The translations under genes and the position numbers were made by a program. Below, piece after piece: positions 13,801 through 38,023 of a stretch of DNA of 64,000 bases (position 1 is its first letter; each line of letters opens with the position of its first letter). The stretch covers positions 6,018,001-6,082,000 of the forward strand of contig CM024180.1 in NCBI GenBank assembly GCA_013433145.1, in the 5' to 3' direction. The DNA comes from Ascaris suum. Taxonomy: Eukaryota > Nematoda > Chromadorea > Rhabditida > Ascarididae. Under the pieces are notes generated by a model. It had not been told where the DNA came from, made no database searches, and saw nothing but the letters and a program-made list of their open reading frames with translations.

Positions 13801-14487
13801 TAGGAGAATAAAACAGTAGATTGGAGGGGGGAGGGGGGTGTGGGGAAGGTGGTTTAAAGAATTTTAGCGGTGCGCGCTTTCATCGTTGAGGGTTCTCGAG
13901 TGCCGATTGTTGGAGAAGTTATTTTTTTCTTTGATTTTGGGATTGTTGGTCCCGTAGATGGGCTTTGGTTATTTATTCTTTTCCACTCCCCCTCTCCTCT
14001 CCACCTCCTCTTAAAAGTGCTGATGAGCGTGATTTTTTTGTTCGGCGCATATGGTTACTCACTGGTAAAAACCTCGTTCTCTTCCTTGCAGAGTATTTTC
14101 TCGTTAGCCGGGCGGTTCTGTTGGCTCTACTTTTCAAAAAATTCCGCCTTCCAAAAGCAATGATAAGAAATGGCTGTTCTTTCGCAAAAAAATGTTCACA
14201 TCATATCATGAAGCTTAATTCCCCTCAGCAAATATTACTTCATCTTCTCGGATTATTCTTGTACGATTTGCCATTCCTTGAGTGTTACCCTCGAGTGGTT
14301 AACTTCGAAGTCTTTTTTTCCAGGTTTCTGGCATGAAAATATGAACGCAGATGAGCTATTTGAGGCAACCGCGCAGTCGATGTTGTCTGCGATGGAACGG
14401 GATGCGGCTAGTGGTTGGGGAGTGTTGATTTACACGATAACGAAAAATAAAGTGAATATAAAGACGATCAAGGCGCGAATGGACTGA
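10866..14487 (+). CDS. pbs-3: 20S proteasome subunit beta type-3
   Basis: Structural beta-3 subunit (PSMB3) of the 20S proteasome core in cytosol and nucleus. Exons 10866-10988, 12112-12243, 13386-13584 and 14324-14487 join in phase to give 205 residues plus TGA, the same length as human PSMB3. The protein opens MSIMSYNGGTILAM, as the family does, without a cleaved propeptide or catalytic Thr1; beta-3 is a non-proteolytic subunit. Further signature stretches are RVYIGLGGF, LYELRENRKIKP, the segment LLYQHRFGGYLTEP, VAGLDPVTNKAY, DTIGC, and the C-terminal RDAASGWGV and IKARMD. The start is the ATG that yields the conserved N-terminus; an upstream in-frame codon is GTG. Introns are 0.7 to 1.1 kb. 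An AATAAA lies 72 bases past the stop. This is a single-copy housekeeping gene and there is no sign of an operon with its neighbours. Confidence 0.97.
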
Positions 14488-14558
14488 TGGCGCTTTATTT
14501 AAGAACGAATGCGCTCACTTTATTTAATGCATATTTGTGATTTGTTTTGTTTTGTTTG

Positions 14559-14564
14559 AATAAA
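14559..14564 (+). terminator. Polyadenylation signal of pbs-3
   Basis: Canonical AATAAA 72 bases after the pbs-3 stop, followed by a T/G-rich stretch. Confidence 0.7.
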
Positions 14565-17500
14565 GTGTTTGTATAACTTTCTTTCTGATATCTCTTTAAA
14601 GGTAGAGTGTTGGAGTGGGGATAGGTTTTTAATTCGATATCTACCTGGCGTTTAGTTCATTACATGCCTCGCTTCGTGTACTCAATTTCCAAGCGAAGCT
14701 CAGCTGCTCTGAAATGAAGTTCGATAAAGAGGAGGCGTAGGTACTGAATGTCAAGCGAGATATCTCGATTTCCGGTGTCATTCCGCTGCGACCCTTTCCC
14801 CTGCCTATATCGACCGCTCATGCCTGTCGCTTGGTGGTCGAGTTATTATCACATAGTTGCCGAGCTTTCGCTTCGTTTCCCGACTGGTTTACCAGTGCCA
14901 CATAGTTGTTTGCAGTGAGGGCGACGAAGCCTGTGACAGTCATCTTTAATTGTTCTGATTCTACCAGGTGAAATCGGAAATATCTAGTTGGAGTTTGAGG
15001 GTATTAGGGGGGTCAAGGGGAAGGAAGGATGATCTCGTCGGAAGTATCTGGCAAGAACATCTTCAGGTTTTGGTTGGCTTAAACACATGGCGTACACATG
15101 GCGTGGTGGGTCGATTTGAACAGTGGTAGGTTGCATAGGGCCGATTTGCCGACCCAGGAAGAAGCAGGTAGGTAAGGAGGTAGCCAAGGAGCAATTTTCG
15201 CAGTATGCTGTTTTTTAAGCTGCGATTTGTTTATGGCGAGAGTGGAGACTGCGACGGGGTGGTAGGGCTGGGCTCAACGGAACCGAGATTTCGCTGTGAT
15301 CAAGGCACAGCTTGATCCGATAGAACAAGATCAGTTAGCGATGAGTTAGCTGTTGCAAAGGTAGGTCGTGCCCTGCTACTGTTAAATATGAACAGGAGGA
15401 GAGGAGAGGGGACCATTCTTTCGGAGAAGTTTATGAGGATGCTGGACATAAAAGGGCCGTTCCCGGATGATGAGCATCTTATGCCTCATGGAGCCGGAAG
15501 AGAAACCGAGGTAACCTTATGTGCTGATTAACTCAGCAGTATCTATTTTCTTGACTTCCTTGTAAATTGTCATAGAGATGTTCGTAAATCTGCCACGCTT
15601 GCTATGATTCTATTCATCTCGGAAACTCAACTTTTTTGCCCTGCACATGAGCTGGAAATAAGTTAGAAATTATGGCCCATCCCCTCTCACTTCAATACCA
15701 GCATATCTGTTCATCCACCACTATAGTAACTGTAAGGGTCAAAACATTGTAATGTGCTCTGCCAGCCGTTTTGCGTTATATAAACCTCACGAAGTTGCCA
15801 CCCAATGCACCAGCACACGCACCACCGAGAACTCGGCACATTCCATACGACACAATCCTCCCACCTACCTGCACACACCTGTACGAAAAAGAGTGGCTAT
15901 CATTTCTTATGCCCCATTTGTCCCGTGGTAAGGCGTGAAACGACAAGCGGCTTGAGGTACTCGCTGAGCAGACAAACCAGAGGAATCTCTCGTCGTTGGG
16001 TTCCTCTGCAGCGGTCGACGTTTCAACACGTTGAGTATTATTTCACGGCGATTATTCGTTGCTGATATAAATTATTAGTCGACAATGAAGAAAAAGAAAC
16101 TCAAAAAAGAATTAATCAATTATTGCGCTGATGAATAAAAATCGTAATGAGAAAATACAAATTGAAATTGTCTTTGAAAAACACATAAGAAACGGGTTGG
16201 CAAAATATGCGCTTTTTGGGATGTCTTGGCTCGTCGATCTTCCATAAACATCGAAAAAACTTCGTTTTACGGTAGCAAATCGATCGAACGAGAGTCCACA
16301 ATCGAATTTTTATGCAGTTTTCATCGGAAATCGAGTTCCTGCGACGTCATTTTTCGTGCTTTTTCCTCCTTTATGGCTCTCAAAACTAAAGGAACGCTAC
16401 TTCTCTTAACAAGGACAAAGCTTTTCAAAACGTTTTTCCTTTAACCTAGTTACGGTTGTAAGGTCTTATTACTTTGGACTATCGCATTGCTTGAGTAGAT
16501 ACAGCTACAACTCATCAAGCACTTACCTGCACTATCGCATTCACATCGTTCGCATCGTGTTGTATGTTTGAGAGGACGTGTGGGAAATCGTTGTAATTTC
16601 ACAGCAATTCACCCATTCCCTTAAGCAGTTTTTTCAACAATATCTCCCTCATAAATATTGCCCATTTATTTCCCGCTATGCTCTGTACACATAGCTGACC
16701 ACTGTGTAACTCACTTTTTTGCGTCATTTTTTCTTTCCGACTGCTCCATATTATTAGTTTCATAGTAAATAAGAAAGGAAAAAACACATCGATTGCGCCA
16801 CACATTGAGATGCGCAGGTGAATTTCGATTCATTTGCAGTGAGTGGATGCTACACAGGTAAATTCCAGCTTATTTATAAAACGCTTACAATAGAATATAC
16901 GCATACATTGTGGAGAAATTTTACATCTTTGATGAGATCAAAGATCGTTTTTTCTTCGATGGTTCACTTATATAACGGCATGCTCATATAATTGATGGGC
17001 AATTTCCTGTTGATTAATGAATTGAGATGTTTGAGAAGGATTCGACGGCTTTCGGTAATACTGATATCTACTGATATCTGGTCCGTTGCGCTTTGCTCTT
17101 CCTCCTCCTTCTTGCAATCTTTTTCGTATCTTCAGCTGTACACTTTTCAAACCTGACTCTCATTCACAAATATTATATTTCACATTTCAGTCTTCTCTCC
17201 AATTTTCATAAATTTTGGAGATTACACATTCTTTTTATCTCTTATTCCATCACCTATCCTTTTCCCTCATCTCATTTTGCTCTCATCTCCCCATTATTTT
17301 AATATTCTTTCTTTTTTCCCTACTCCATCTAGTTCTTTAACCCTAACCAAATTGTATGTTTCTCTGTGAAGATTGCCCACATTTAACTCCAACGTTCACA
17401 TCATTGGATAATCGCCTCAAAATTATTGCTTTTAATAGTCTATTAACGTTATCTTTTTATCTTTTTTCTTGAAGTGATTACATTTCTTATTTTCGCATAT

Positions 17501-18087
17501 TTCTTTTTTATCTTCTTTCCAAATATCTCTTTTCCAACTTTTATTCCTTCCCCATATATCTTCCCTATTTACCTTCTGTTTCATATTAAAAAAAACTTTG
17601 TAAATCATTCAAAATAAATAACTCGTTCAGATGGTTTATAAAAAAAAACCTTAGAAGAATCCTCTCCACTCATTCCCTCCTCCCTCCTTTCTAGATCCGA
17701 TCATGGCGAGGACATTTCCGCCTCTTCAACATAACGAGCGATTTGATAATACCTGCAAATATGTCATTCATTTATCTATGCTGAGAGCGTTATGTCTTGT
17801 ACAGAGAATTTAATGACAACGTTTGACTCGTAATTTGGTTGTTTTTAATGACTCATCGAGCGATGTATTTGATTGACCAATGAGCACCTCAGGAATGCTG
17901 TGGGTCGATGAGCTGGCTGATCGATGGTATCGCACAGCTGTCCGAGTATTCGCTATCATGTTGCGTCGTAGAGGAAGATAGACAGCTGTGTGAGGCAGAA
18001 AAATGGATCTATTCTACGTCTTCCTCTCGCTAGACAAGAGCATAGAAGTGCAACGGATTCGGCCTTAATCTTTCACCACTTTTTTAT

Positions 18088-18231
<144 letters not shown>

Positions 18232-20123
18232 TGATGTCAATTATGATTGCAAACTTCAGTCGTTTTTTAATTATTGACATTCTTCATTTTTAATTAGTGA
18301 TTTTGTTGAAAAAAAGAGCAGCTCATCACTGATATGTGTTGATTGCATTTAATCTTATCAAATTATAACGGACTTAGTGAACTACATTCATTTGTGTTCC
18401 ATTCAGTCCAACAAATGAAATGTACTCGAGTCCTAAATAATACTTCTAAATCCTTCGTTATCGATTTCAATAAGTACACGGTTATATCATCGACCACTGG
18501 ACCAAAGTGTCCTCTACTAGTGACCAGTGGTGCAAACCTTTGTCCGTTCAGACTGAAATATTTTATTAGTAACGAAAGATTAGAGGTTAGTAGTGATGTA
18601 AAATTTGCACTGCTGTACGTTAACCGGAATGGGAGGGAACGTCATGGCGTAGAGGTTGGGTCAGTGGTAGTGTTAGGCATTAGTGAATTGTGCAATCATG
18701 GTTCGGAGACGCACACACTGAGCCCTTTGATGACTGTGTTACCACCAAGATCTATGAGATCAATGATTTCACCTGCATGTACCACCAACTGAGGGCGTTT
18801 TAGCACTATGTACGTATAGGTACGTAAGTTCCAGAATTTATAGATGCTGCGCCTTTAATCCATGTGTTTTAAAGTTAGAAGCTGGAGAAAAGTTTTCATT
18901 TATTGCAGTCGGAACTTTTAAGTCGTTCTGATATAATATTAAATGATTTTTTATTTCTTGCAATTTATTAGAGAAGTTCATCGAATTTCTTGCAACAATT
19001 TGTGGAAAATCAGCCAACGTAAATCCACTTGAAAATTTCAATTTTATTCCGGAAATTCTCAGGAAGAATACCGAAAAAAATTGCTTATTGCATTTTTATT
19101 TTTTTATAACGTGAAAAAAATTCTCTTCAAGACCATAGATGACCTATGTCGAATAAATAGTTCATATTCATGTAACACATTACATAGGTGGTTTTTTTTT
19201 CTCGCAAATGAAAGTCTAAAAAAAAAAGAAAAAAGCGAAAGGTTTTCTTTTTCTAATTTCCACTTAGGATCCCTTTAAATCGTCTATCAAAATTTAAGTT
19301 CAAATACAATGACGAACAAGGTTTAAAAAAAAGAAGAAGAAGAAGGAAAGAACTATCCCGAAAGCGATGAGTTCCATTAATTCGATTTTAATTGATAGCT
19401 TAAAATCATTGAAAAAAAAATTTCCATATGAGAAAAAAAAAGAATTGAATTTCTCATTGCTCATTTTATTTCCTCATTGATTTTTTGCTGTATAGAAATT
19501 CAATTTATCCTATCATATTTATTCTAATCGTCGTAATTCCTCCAATATTTCATTTACTAAATAAAAGGATCGAATCGATTGAATTTTATTGTTCATCACC
19601 GATTAAGTTTTTTTTTTTTGTGTTTCATATTGATCATCGATTATGAACACATCAAAGATTGCGATAAATGTTCTCATTTGATGACACTATGGCATGGCAA
19701 TTTTTTTTTTTATTCATCGAATGATTCTATTTGAAAATTGAAACATTCATCATATTGGGAGTGTTGAAAAATTTTGGAACACTTCGCACACTCGAAATCT
19801 TTTTTTTTTTCAGTTGGGATTCGAAACCGAAAATTTGAGAAATTGCCAGGTTTTTTTTGAATTTTTTCTGCGCCGGAATTTACACCTCAAATCGATCGGA
19901 ATCTTTCATAAACTCATTCTGTATTTTTTTACGATATGAGAAAGCATATTTGAAGTGAATCGATGAACAAGCGTAACGCTATTGTGCAAAATTCGTCGCT
20001 TCTCCGACTTGCAAATGACATGCCAATCATCGACATAGACGAATAAATGCGATATATGAGCATGTCTCAAGTTTAGAATTTCTCTTTGTTTATTGCTATT
20101 GCTCACTCCGTTGACCGATGCAT

Positions 20124-20295
20124 GTCGGTGCAATATATGCCGAGTTCGATCGGCGCATAACTAACTGGTATATACCAAATTTAATTGATATATGTCGAAT
20201 CGATGGTAACCGAACTCAACCGGTATGTACCGCATTCAGCCGGTATATGCCGTCTCGGGATATGCCAAATTGAATCAGTATCTGCCGAATTCCAC
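20124..20295. repeat. Degenerate ~20-bp tandem repeat, GGTATATGCCGAATTCA type
   Basis: About eight diverged units, such as GGTATATACCAAATT, GATATATGTCGAATC, GGTATGTACCGCATTC and GTATCTGCCGAATTC. Many units hold a near-palindromic GGTATRTACC core. The array abuts the retroelement fragment on its right. Confidence 0.7.
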
Positions 20296-20299
20296 AATG

Positions 20300-20720
20300 C
20301 GACGCCAATACATAATCTGCGCTTTATTTCTAGCAATTTCCGCGTCCTATAAGTTCCACTGCAAATCGAGAGAAATGTCGACTCCGAGTTCCCGGATCCG
20401 ACCATCCGCAGAGAGCAAAACTTTGCTGTGCGATCGCGGAAAGCACTCGTGGAAGTAATTAATGAGAAGAATGTGGTACTCCTCATGTGAAATGTCCAGC
20501 TGTAACGATTTCGAGCACTCTCCAAAAGTTTAGAAGTCTCATTGCAAAGTGCGGAAGTCAAAGGTGGAGTCATGCAAAGGGCGATATTTTTTCAAATAAT
20601 CTGAGCGCATTTTGCATATGGTTGGTAAATTGTTACACACATCATTTATGTACAGTACAAATAGCGGTGAGCCAGACATGTTCCCTCAGGAACACCGCTG
20701 ATTAGATGACAGTGACCGGA
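20300..20720 (-). mobile_element. Decayed non-LTR retrotransposon RT fragment (CR1/Jockey-like)
   Basis: The minus strand carries a broken reverse transcriptase. SGVPEG is followed, after a frame shift, by SPLFVLYINDVCNNLP, the non-LTR block 'SGVPQGS..PLLF..YINDL'. About 200 to 300 bases further on, in another frame, are LQLDISHEEYHIL and RELGVDISLDLQW, matching the downstream 'W.L..S..KC..L' and 'LGV.IS.DL' blocks. Stops and frame shifts interrupt it, and no intact FADD catalytic motif is seen. It is a dead fragment. CR1-like placement is inference. Confidence 0.6.
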
Positions 20721-22199
20721 GAAGGACCGATTCATGAAGAAGCATCTCGGCGAATTTTTCAGCAAGACTCTCAGACTTTGATAGAGAGGAAGGATCTAAA
20801 ATTCAAGCTAGACGGTGAAATGGTTGGGAGAGAGGTTAGTTAATAGTATTTCCACGATGAAAGATGCAATGCCCGCCATCATATGTGACGTTTATGGTTG
20901 GCATTTCAAATTGGCCGCTTGCAACGAGGATCATCGAGTGCGGTCAGTATTGCTGTTGAAAAGTTCATTGAATAGGCGGAGATGCAGACATGTTTGCGAG
21001 AGGCAACGCAACAGCGGCGCAACGATGAAGTGTGAGTGGCTGTATTGAAGCGTTGTGTGACGTCGCTGTGGGGGGATGCGCTTTGTTGTCGCTCTTATCT
21101 TTGCAAATCTGCGCTGCAAACTGCCCGATCATCGATTGTGCTTCGGCTGCCCGACGCCTATTTGGTGGTTTTATTTCCGGTTTTGGTGATAATAAGGTGG
21201 AATTCTACGGCAATGTGGTACTTGGAACTGATCGTAAAAGAGGGAGGAAACCTGGAAATGGGAGGGAGGAAGTTACTTTGGGAGGGAGATGACGAATCGA
21301 ATATGTGGTGCAACAACTTGAAGTATTTTTTCTTTCTAGAATAATTGACGGTTCATTTGCATATAGGTTCGAACTTAATGACTAGGACCAATGGAACCTA
21401 CCTAATTTCCCCCATCTCATAAATAATTTTCCATCTTCTGAGTAATCACATATATAATTACTCATACTTTATATTATTCTTAATATTGCTTGATACGTCG
21501 GTGTTTATTTATTTATTCGTTTGTTTATGGAAAACGTGGTTGATGGAGCAAAATTTGCATTTTCTTAGTTGCTTTATAGCGTAAATCGTTGCTCCTGTTG
21601 TCGGCTAATTCGCTAGTCTCCCATATATTTTTTCAATCCTTTCAACTTTTAAATTATATTTGCTCATTCATTTTCGAATAATTTATAGGCCATTTTACCG
21701 GGTTAAAGAGAGGAGAACGTCGAATAACCTCTGGAGCTTTAGGAAAAAATAAAAAATTTCGCTAATGAAGGCAAAATTTCTTAAAGGGTATGCTTCCCTC
21801 ATTTTTCATCCAAAAAAAACAACACCGTAAAATATAAATCGGTTGAGGGTTTCAAAAATTTTTTTACAACCAGATATAGAAGAGAAATGCGAGGGGAAGG
21901 GGAGGTAGGGAGGAAAAAGGAACAGCACTTCCTCCCCACCCCTTTTGTTAACCATGCACAGTGGCAACCGTATAGGTCATAAATTTGATTTACTGGCAGC
22001 AGAATAGCGGAAACTTCTGCCATATCTTTTGTTGAGCATTTAGCTAAGTGCACTGCAGACAGGTGCAGCACAGTTAGCCCTGCTCTGACCCTCTACCCTT
22101 AGTTTGTCCCTGAAGGATTCGCAAATTCCTTCTCCTTCGAGGCTCGACCATGCAGTGTGTAATCTGGCAGCAAGACGAGAGGTTAAGGTTTTTTATTAA

Positions 22200-22400
22200 G
22201 CCTCAATGAAATCAACAGTAATAAGGCGGAGGGGATAACACGGCGGCAGGGAGGACGTCGGTCCGGCAGCACCTTGGCACGAAGCGTGCAGTCTCCGTGC
22301 CAACAAGCACCAGGAGATCCTCACTCCCCGGACACGTTGAGGCCCGACTGGGTACTGCTTACGGTCCGGACCGACCCTCGCAAGGACATCACCTTATGTG
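22200..22400. other. GC-rich palindromic patch
   Basis: A short island clearly richer in G+C than its surroundings, with no open frame I can assign. It contains the perfect 12-base palindrome CGGTCCGGACCG (22362-22373), a second GTCGGTCCGG, and stem-forming GGCACG/CGTGCC copies around 22276-22301. Confidence 0.45.
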
Positions 22401-24095
22401 AAAAGCGAGGAACACATTAACGTCCATGAAGGCGTTTATCGGAAGTTTATGCTATCCTAAAATCAGAATTTCTTTGCTGTGCTCAAGGGGAGCTGATGTA
22501 CGATTTATCGATCACCTCTTGCATCTATAGGCAGAGATACGTACCAGAATGATTCACACTTGGGTATGCTTCATTTCAAAGGAATTTAATTGTAATCTTG
22601 ATTTCATTTCGAATATTTACCAAGCGATATGCTAATATTTTCTGTTTCGAATGTTCACTTTCCGCTTCACATCAATTAGGGATCTCTGGAGTGGCCTAAA
22701 AATTTTTTTTGTTGTCAAAAAGTAAGCCTTATAGAAAGTTTAAGTAGAGTACATATTAGTATTATTAGATAACTTTGAAATAGAATGACGTAGAATTATA
22801 ATAATTTTCAACGAAATCGAAGTACACCTGAAGCGTAATGGCGTAATTTTATGTCTATTTCGCTTCATGCGTCACACTATGCAATGATTTTATTCGCATG
22901 ATTGCACTCACCTAAGAGGGTTGTGCACAACCTGTTCATTTGCTCTGAACAACCTGTTGAATTAATGTTGTTCGCTGTGCATATCTCTCTTTTCCTTTTC
23001 TGTTTTATATGCATTATTGCGCACTTTGAAATAATTATTCGTATGTGTTCATAAATATAAAGGTTTTTTTTTTCTTAATTCACCGAATTTTTCATTGATT
23101 GGGATCCTTCACTTGTTTAGGTAGGTGGTGGTGCGCGGTGGAGGGGGGTTGGGAGAGGGGGAGGGAGGAAGTGAAGGAAAATGAAGGGGACGTGCCATGA
23201 AGTCGTTCTACCCACTTCCCTCTCCAGTTATCCCATTGTTGTTCCTGCGCGATTTCGTTCTCCTCTCTCCCTCCTCCCGCACACCTTTTCCGCCGTGGAT
23301 TTCCTCGGTCTCGTAGACTCTCTCCTTTGGCCACAAGCCATCTTGTCGCGTCAAAAACGTTTAAAAGAGGATTGATGGGCATAAAAGCTCCCATGTGAAG
23401 TGAATGGGCATTTGGTTGCTATAGACGTTTTATGTTATTTGCGTGTCATGTTGCTTTATGCCATTTCGACCGTTTGATGTCTGCTTTATTTTCTCCTATA
23501 CAGACAGACACAAAACTCCTCAGATATTAGCAGGTCCAGAAAAGAGGAGGAGAGTCTTCTGAAAAGAGACCTTATTCGTTTTAAGTTGGATTAAGTAAGG
23601 AAAAATGGAGCGTATTGTGAGATAAGGGGATGGTTTTGTGTATGTTAGAATAATATGATAAAATTGGATGCTGAACTGAAGAAATTCTGTTGTAAAACTG
23701 TTGCTAAAAAGATTTTTAGATCGGATTTCCGAAGGGGTGGGGGGAGGGGTAGTGCACTCCGCCACCCCCCTCCCCGCCCCCCCCCCCCACGCCCCCTTCC
23801 TCGAACGGCGTCTTCCAGCTCCTCGGCTCACGTTTGGATGCACAGGTGGTCGTACTCGCTGTGTCACTAACTCGTCGTTACTTACGTCCAGTAGGGTGCT
23901 GTCGCCTAAGATCGAAGCCATCCTCGCATTCCCCTTTGGGGAGGAGGGGAGAGGCGGAGGAGAGACTGTCTATATGGGACTGATGTTTGATAATTGCGGT
24001 GCTATTGAAAACCTACCCAGTAAATATCTTCATATTTAGTGCTTTTTTGCATATTATAGTTGCATTAAAAATTCTGATGTGCATTAAACAGTCGG

Positions 24096-35219
<11,124 letters not shown>

Positions 35220-38023
35220 ATGTGTTACCCTGGCGGCACTATCCCTTACGAACAAATATTTTGCATCTGAATGCCATCAGAAGGAAATAAGAGTTATTCA
35301 TCGATGCTGAAACGATTTGTCAATATTTATCACTGGGGACGGGAGAGGTTCTGAATCGTTCGTGGTGCTTTGGTGGACAGCGGTGGAGTCTTCGCCGGTT
35401 TTTTTTTCATGTCTTTCTTTGGAAATGTGCAGGAGTTGGTCGAAGGAGGTGAGGTGGACGAACTGAGGCGGTAAAGAGTGTTACCTGTTCTTGGTGCGTT
35501 ATTTGACCACTTCAAGTACTATTAATGGAGTATGGCATTTAGATTCGAAATTCTTTTACATTTGTTACGAATTTATTTGCTTATCTACGTTATATTTTAT
35601 ACATTTTTTTAAAAATCAACTCTTTCGCCTTACTCTTTGATTGCGACAAGTTTTATATTAAATGGCGCATTCTTTCATTAGATGTACACTATTTATCAGC
35701 ACCGGTGTGTGAGCATAGTTGTATATGAATAGCCTCTCTAATTTTTGCACACGAGAGGTAATGATATTCATTGCCGTTAGTCGTTGCATCTTCCAATTGA
35801 AAACCATAAATTTGTTAAATACAGTTGGAGTTTAAAACTAGAAAGGCAACATCTGCCAATATTAAAAGAATCAGTGTTGTTTCCAGGGTTACTTGATCTA
35901 TTTTCACTTAGCGCTAATTGAAAGGATGAGGAGGGGGGGGGGGAGGTAAAAGGAAGTATCCAAATTGAAGAGGTGAAAAACGCCAGCAAAATTCTAATTG
36001 AAAATGCTGGATTGGGGAGGGAGGTGTTGACAGATGATGTGGATGTTTTATCGTATATTGGAAGAGGGTGAAAGCAAAGGAAAGGGGAGGGTAGCTACTC
36101 ATTCCGGACCACTTTTTTGCCACTTTGTTATGATGTTAATGTCTTGAAATGATTGAAAACGATGTGGGGTTTTAAAGGAATGGAGGGAAGGGACAAATCA
36201 CTCCAAGCATCTCTCTCTCGGTGACTCTGGAGCAAGAATTGCTATTTAATTTGGCGGTTACTGTGTATTTGCTTGACGCCTATTTCCTTCACTTAATCAA
36301 GTTCTTTACTTTTATCGATTTAATTTCTATTTCTGTCCTCATCAATAAGTTTGCCTGAAATTTTTTATGCTTTTTTGATCGCTTGAGGTTTGCGGCTTTT
36401 CGTTTTTTTTTTTTTTTTTTTCGCACTTTGGTGCTGCATGATACTGGGGTCGTAACAAGTGGTAGAAGACGGAGGGCGAATTGGTTGGCGGGATGGTCAA
36501 ATTGTTGGGATCATTTAGGGGACATCAAAGTTGGACTCGCATATTGGAGGGTCAGTGGAAGTTTCCTCACTGAATTTCTTTCAACCACAGCGGCTCCTCT
36601 ATGTGGGATGATTTGTGTTTCATGCGGGTAGAATTTTTGACTGCCGAAGACTGTGATCTTTTCACTGGAAATGACGGTACATGCTGGATGTGGCCTTTTC
36701 GATTGTTGGCACACACGGGTGGTCTTTAAGCAACTGCCGGCATAACTTTAGTCTTCAAAAGTGTTAGTTAGCCGTTCACCTACCTTTGTAGAGGTGAGAC
36801 TTCGTTATTACCTGGGGAGACGAAGACCGGGTGGAAATTTTGTTACGGAGTTGAATCTTCGCCAAACAGAGACAGAGAGGTATGAGTATCGAGTAATCTT
36901 GTGCACTATATTAGTAATATTTGGCTTGTGAATTGATGGCGCTTATTTCTGCGAAGTATATTCTGCCTTTCGCTATATACATTGACGCTAAATTTATGCA
37001 TACGAGGACAGTTCGCGCTTTTCGCCTTTTTCTTTTCGACATTTTGGCCAACGGCCTATCAATAATTTCTTTGTGCTCTTTGAATTTGTGTGGTCATGTT
37101 GACTTTCTTTTTTTCGCTGTCATATTTTATGCTATTTTCGCGAATGAATATCAATTTTATGGTAGAAATGAATGTTGTATTTAATTAGTTGTTGAGCATA
37201 TAATTTGCTGTCAATTACTATATCGCAGTGCTTCAAGCAGCTGACATTTGCGCCTTTTATTCGCTATCCAGCAACTGCAAAATGATCTTTGATTCGTGAA
37301 TTTCCGGTCTCTTTTAAGACTAGAAATTTATGAATCAAGCAAATTTTATGTTCGGTGAAGAAAAGATAAGCGAATTCGATGATCTGTGTTAGTAAACAGA
37401 ACTTTTGTCGTTATCATATTTGGAACAATGGTAAAAAATAGGCAGCCGGGTACAGATATCCAGAAACCTTGCACTGACGAACAAATTTAGTTTAATAAAT
37501 ACCATATCTGAGGGTAACATTTTGCATTGTTCAAGCGATTTTGGTCGCAATTTTTTTCAGTCTGAACCCGTAAAAATGGGCGGTCGTAGAACTGAGATTA
37601 GAATTTCAGAAATTTTGGAACGGGAGGGGGGAGGGAAGCGGGAGTGATTTTGCTCGACTTCGATCGCTCTGTCTAACACGCAAAATTGAAGTGTGGGAAC
37701 GACCGACCGGTCGAATGGTAAAGGTCCTATGTCCATGTGTGTTTTCGGCTGAATCTTTGTCGCATCTATGTGCGCCGCTTCACCGATATTTTATATACGA
37801 TATGCGAGGATGATTGATTTAAAAATTAATAATAATATAAGTGAATTAGGAATGACATAATAGTTGTAACAATTCGTGAACGAAGACTTTCATCCTTAAA
37901 TATGTTTATTTGAAAATATCAACAAATATTTCCGATGATATATTTTAGTCGGAAATAATTCAGCTAGGTGATTGATGAAGAGCAACAAAATCAGAAGTGA
38001 AATAATCGAAGAGAATTTTTCAA
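35220..38023. other. Intergenic between convergent genes
   Basis: Downstream of both btbd-10 (plus) and the LIM gene (minus). I see no gene in it. It contains a G11 tract near 35933, an 18-base T run near 36405 and a GACCGGTCGAATGGTAAAG motif at about 37706 that recurs elsewhere. Confidence 0.6.

Noticed and set aside
18490..18790. Minus-strand LVVHAGEIIDLIDLGG stretch after a CTCAG acceptor-like site
   Set aside because: Protein-like, but only about 30 codons, with no donor in phase or neighbouring exon.
18343..18792. 149-codon plus-strand open frame
   Set aside because: No recognisable motif, no ATG context or splice partners, and composition like the surrounding spacer.
19906..20133. Minus-strand frame containing YVDD, reverse-transcriptase-like
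   Set aside because: No other RT block around it, and about 550 bases past the point where the neighbouring fragment should have its catalytic motif; probably chance.
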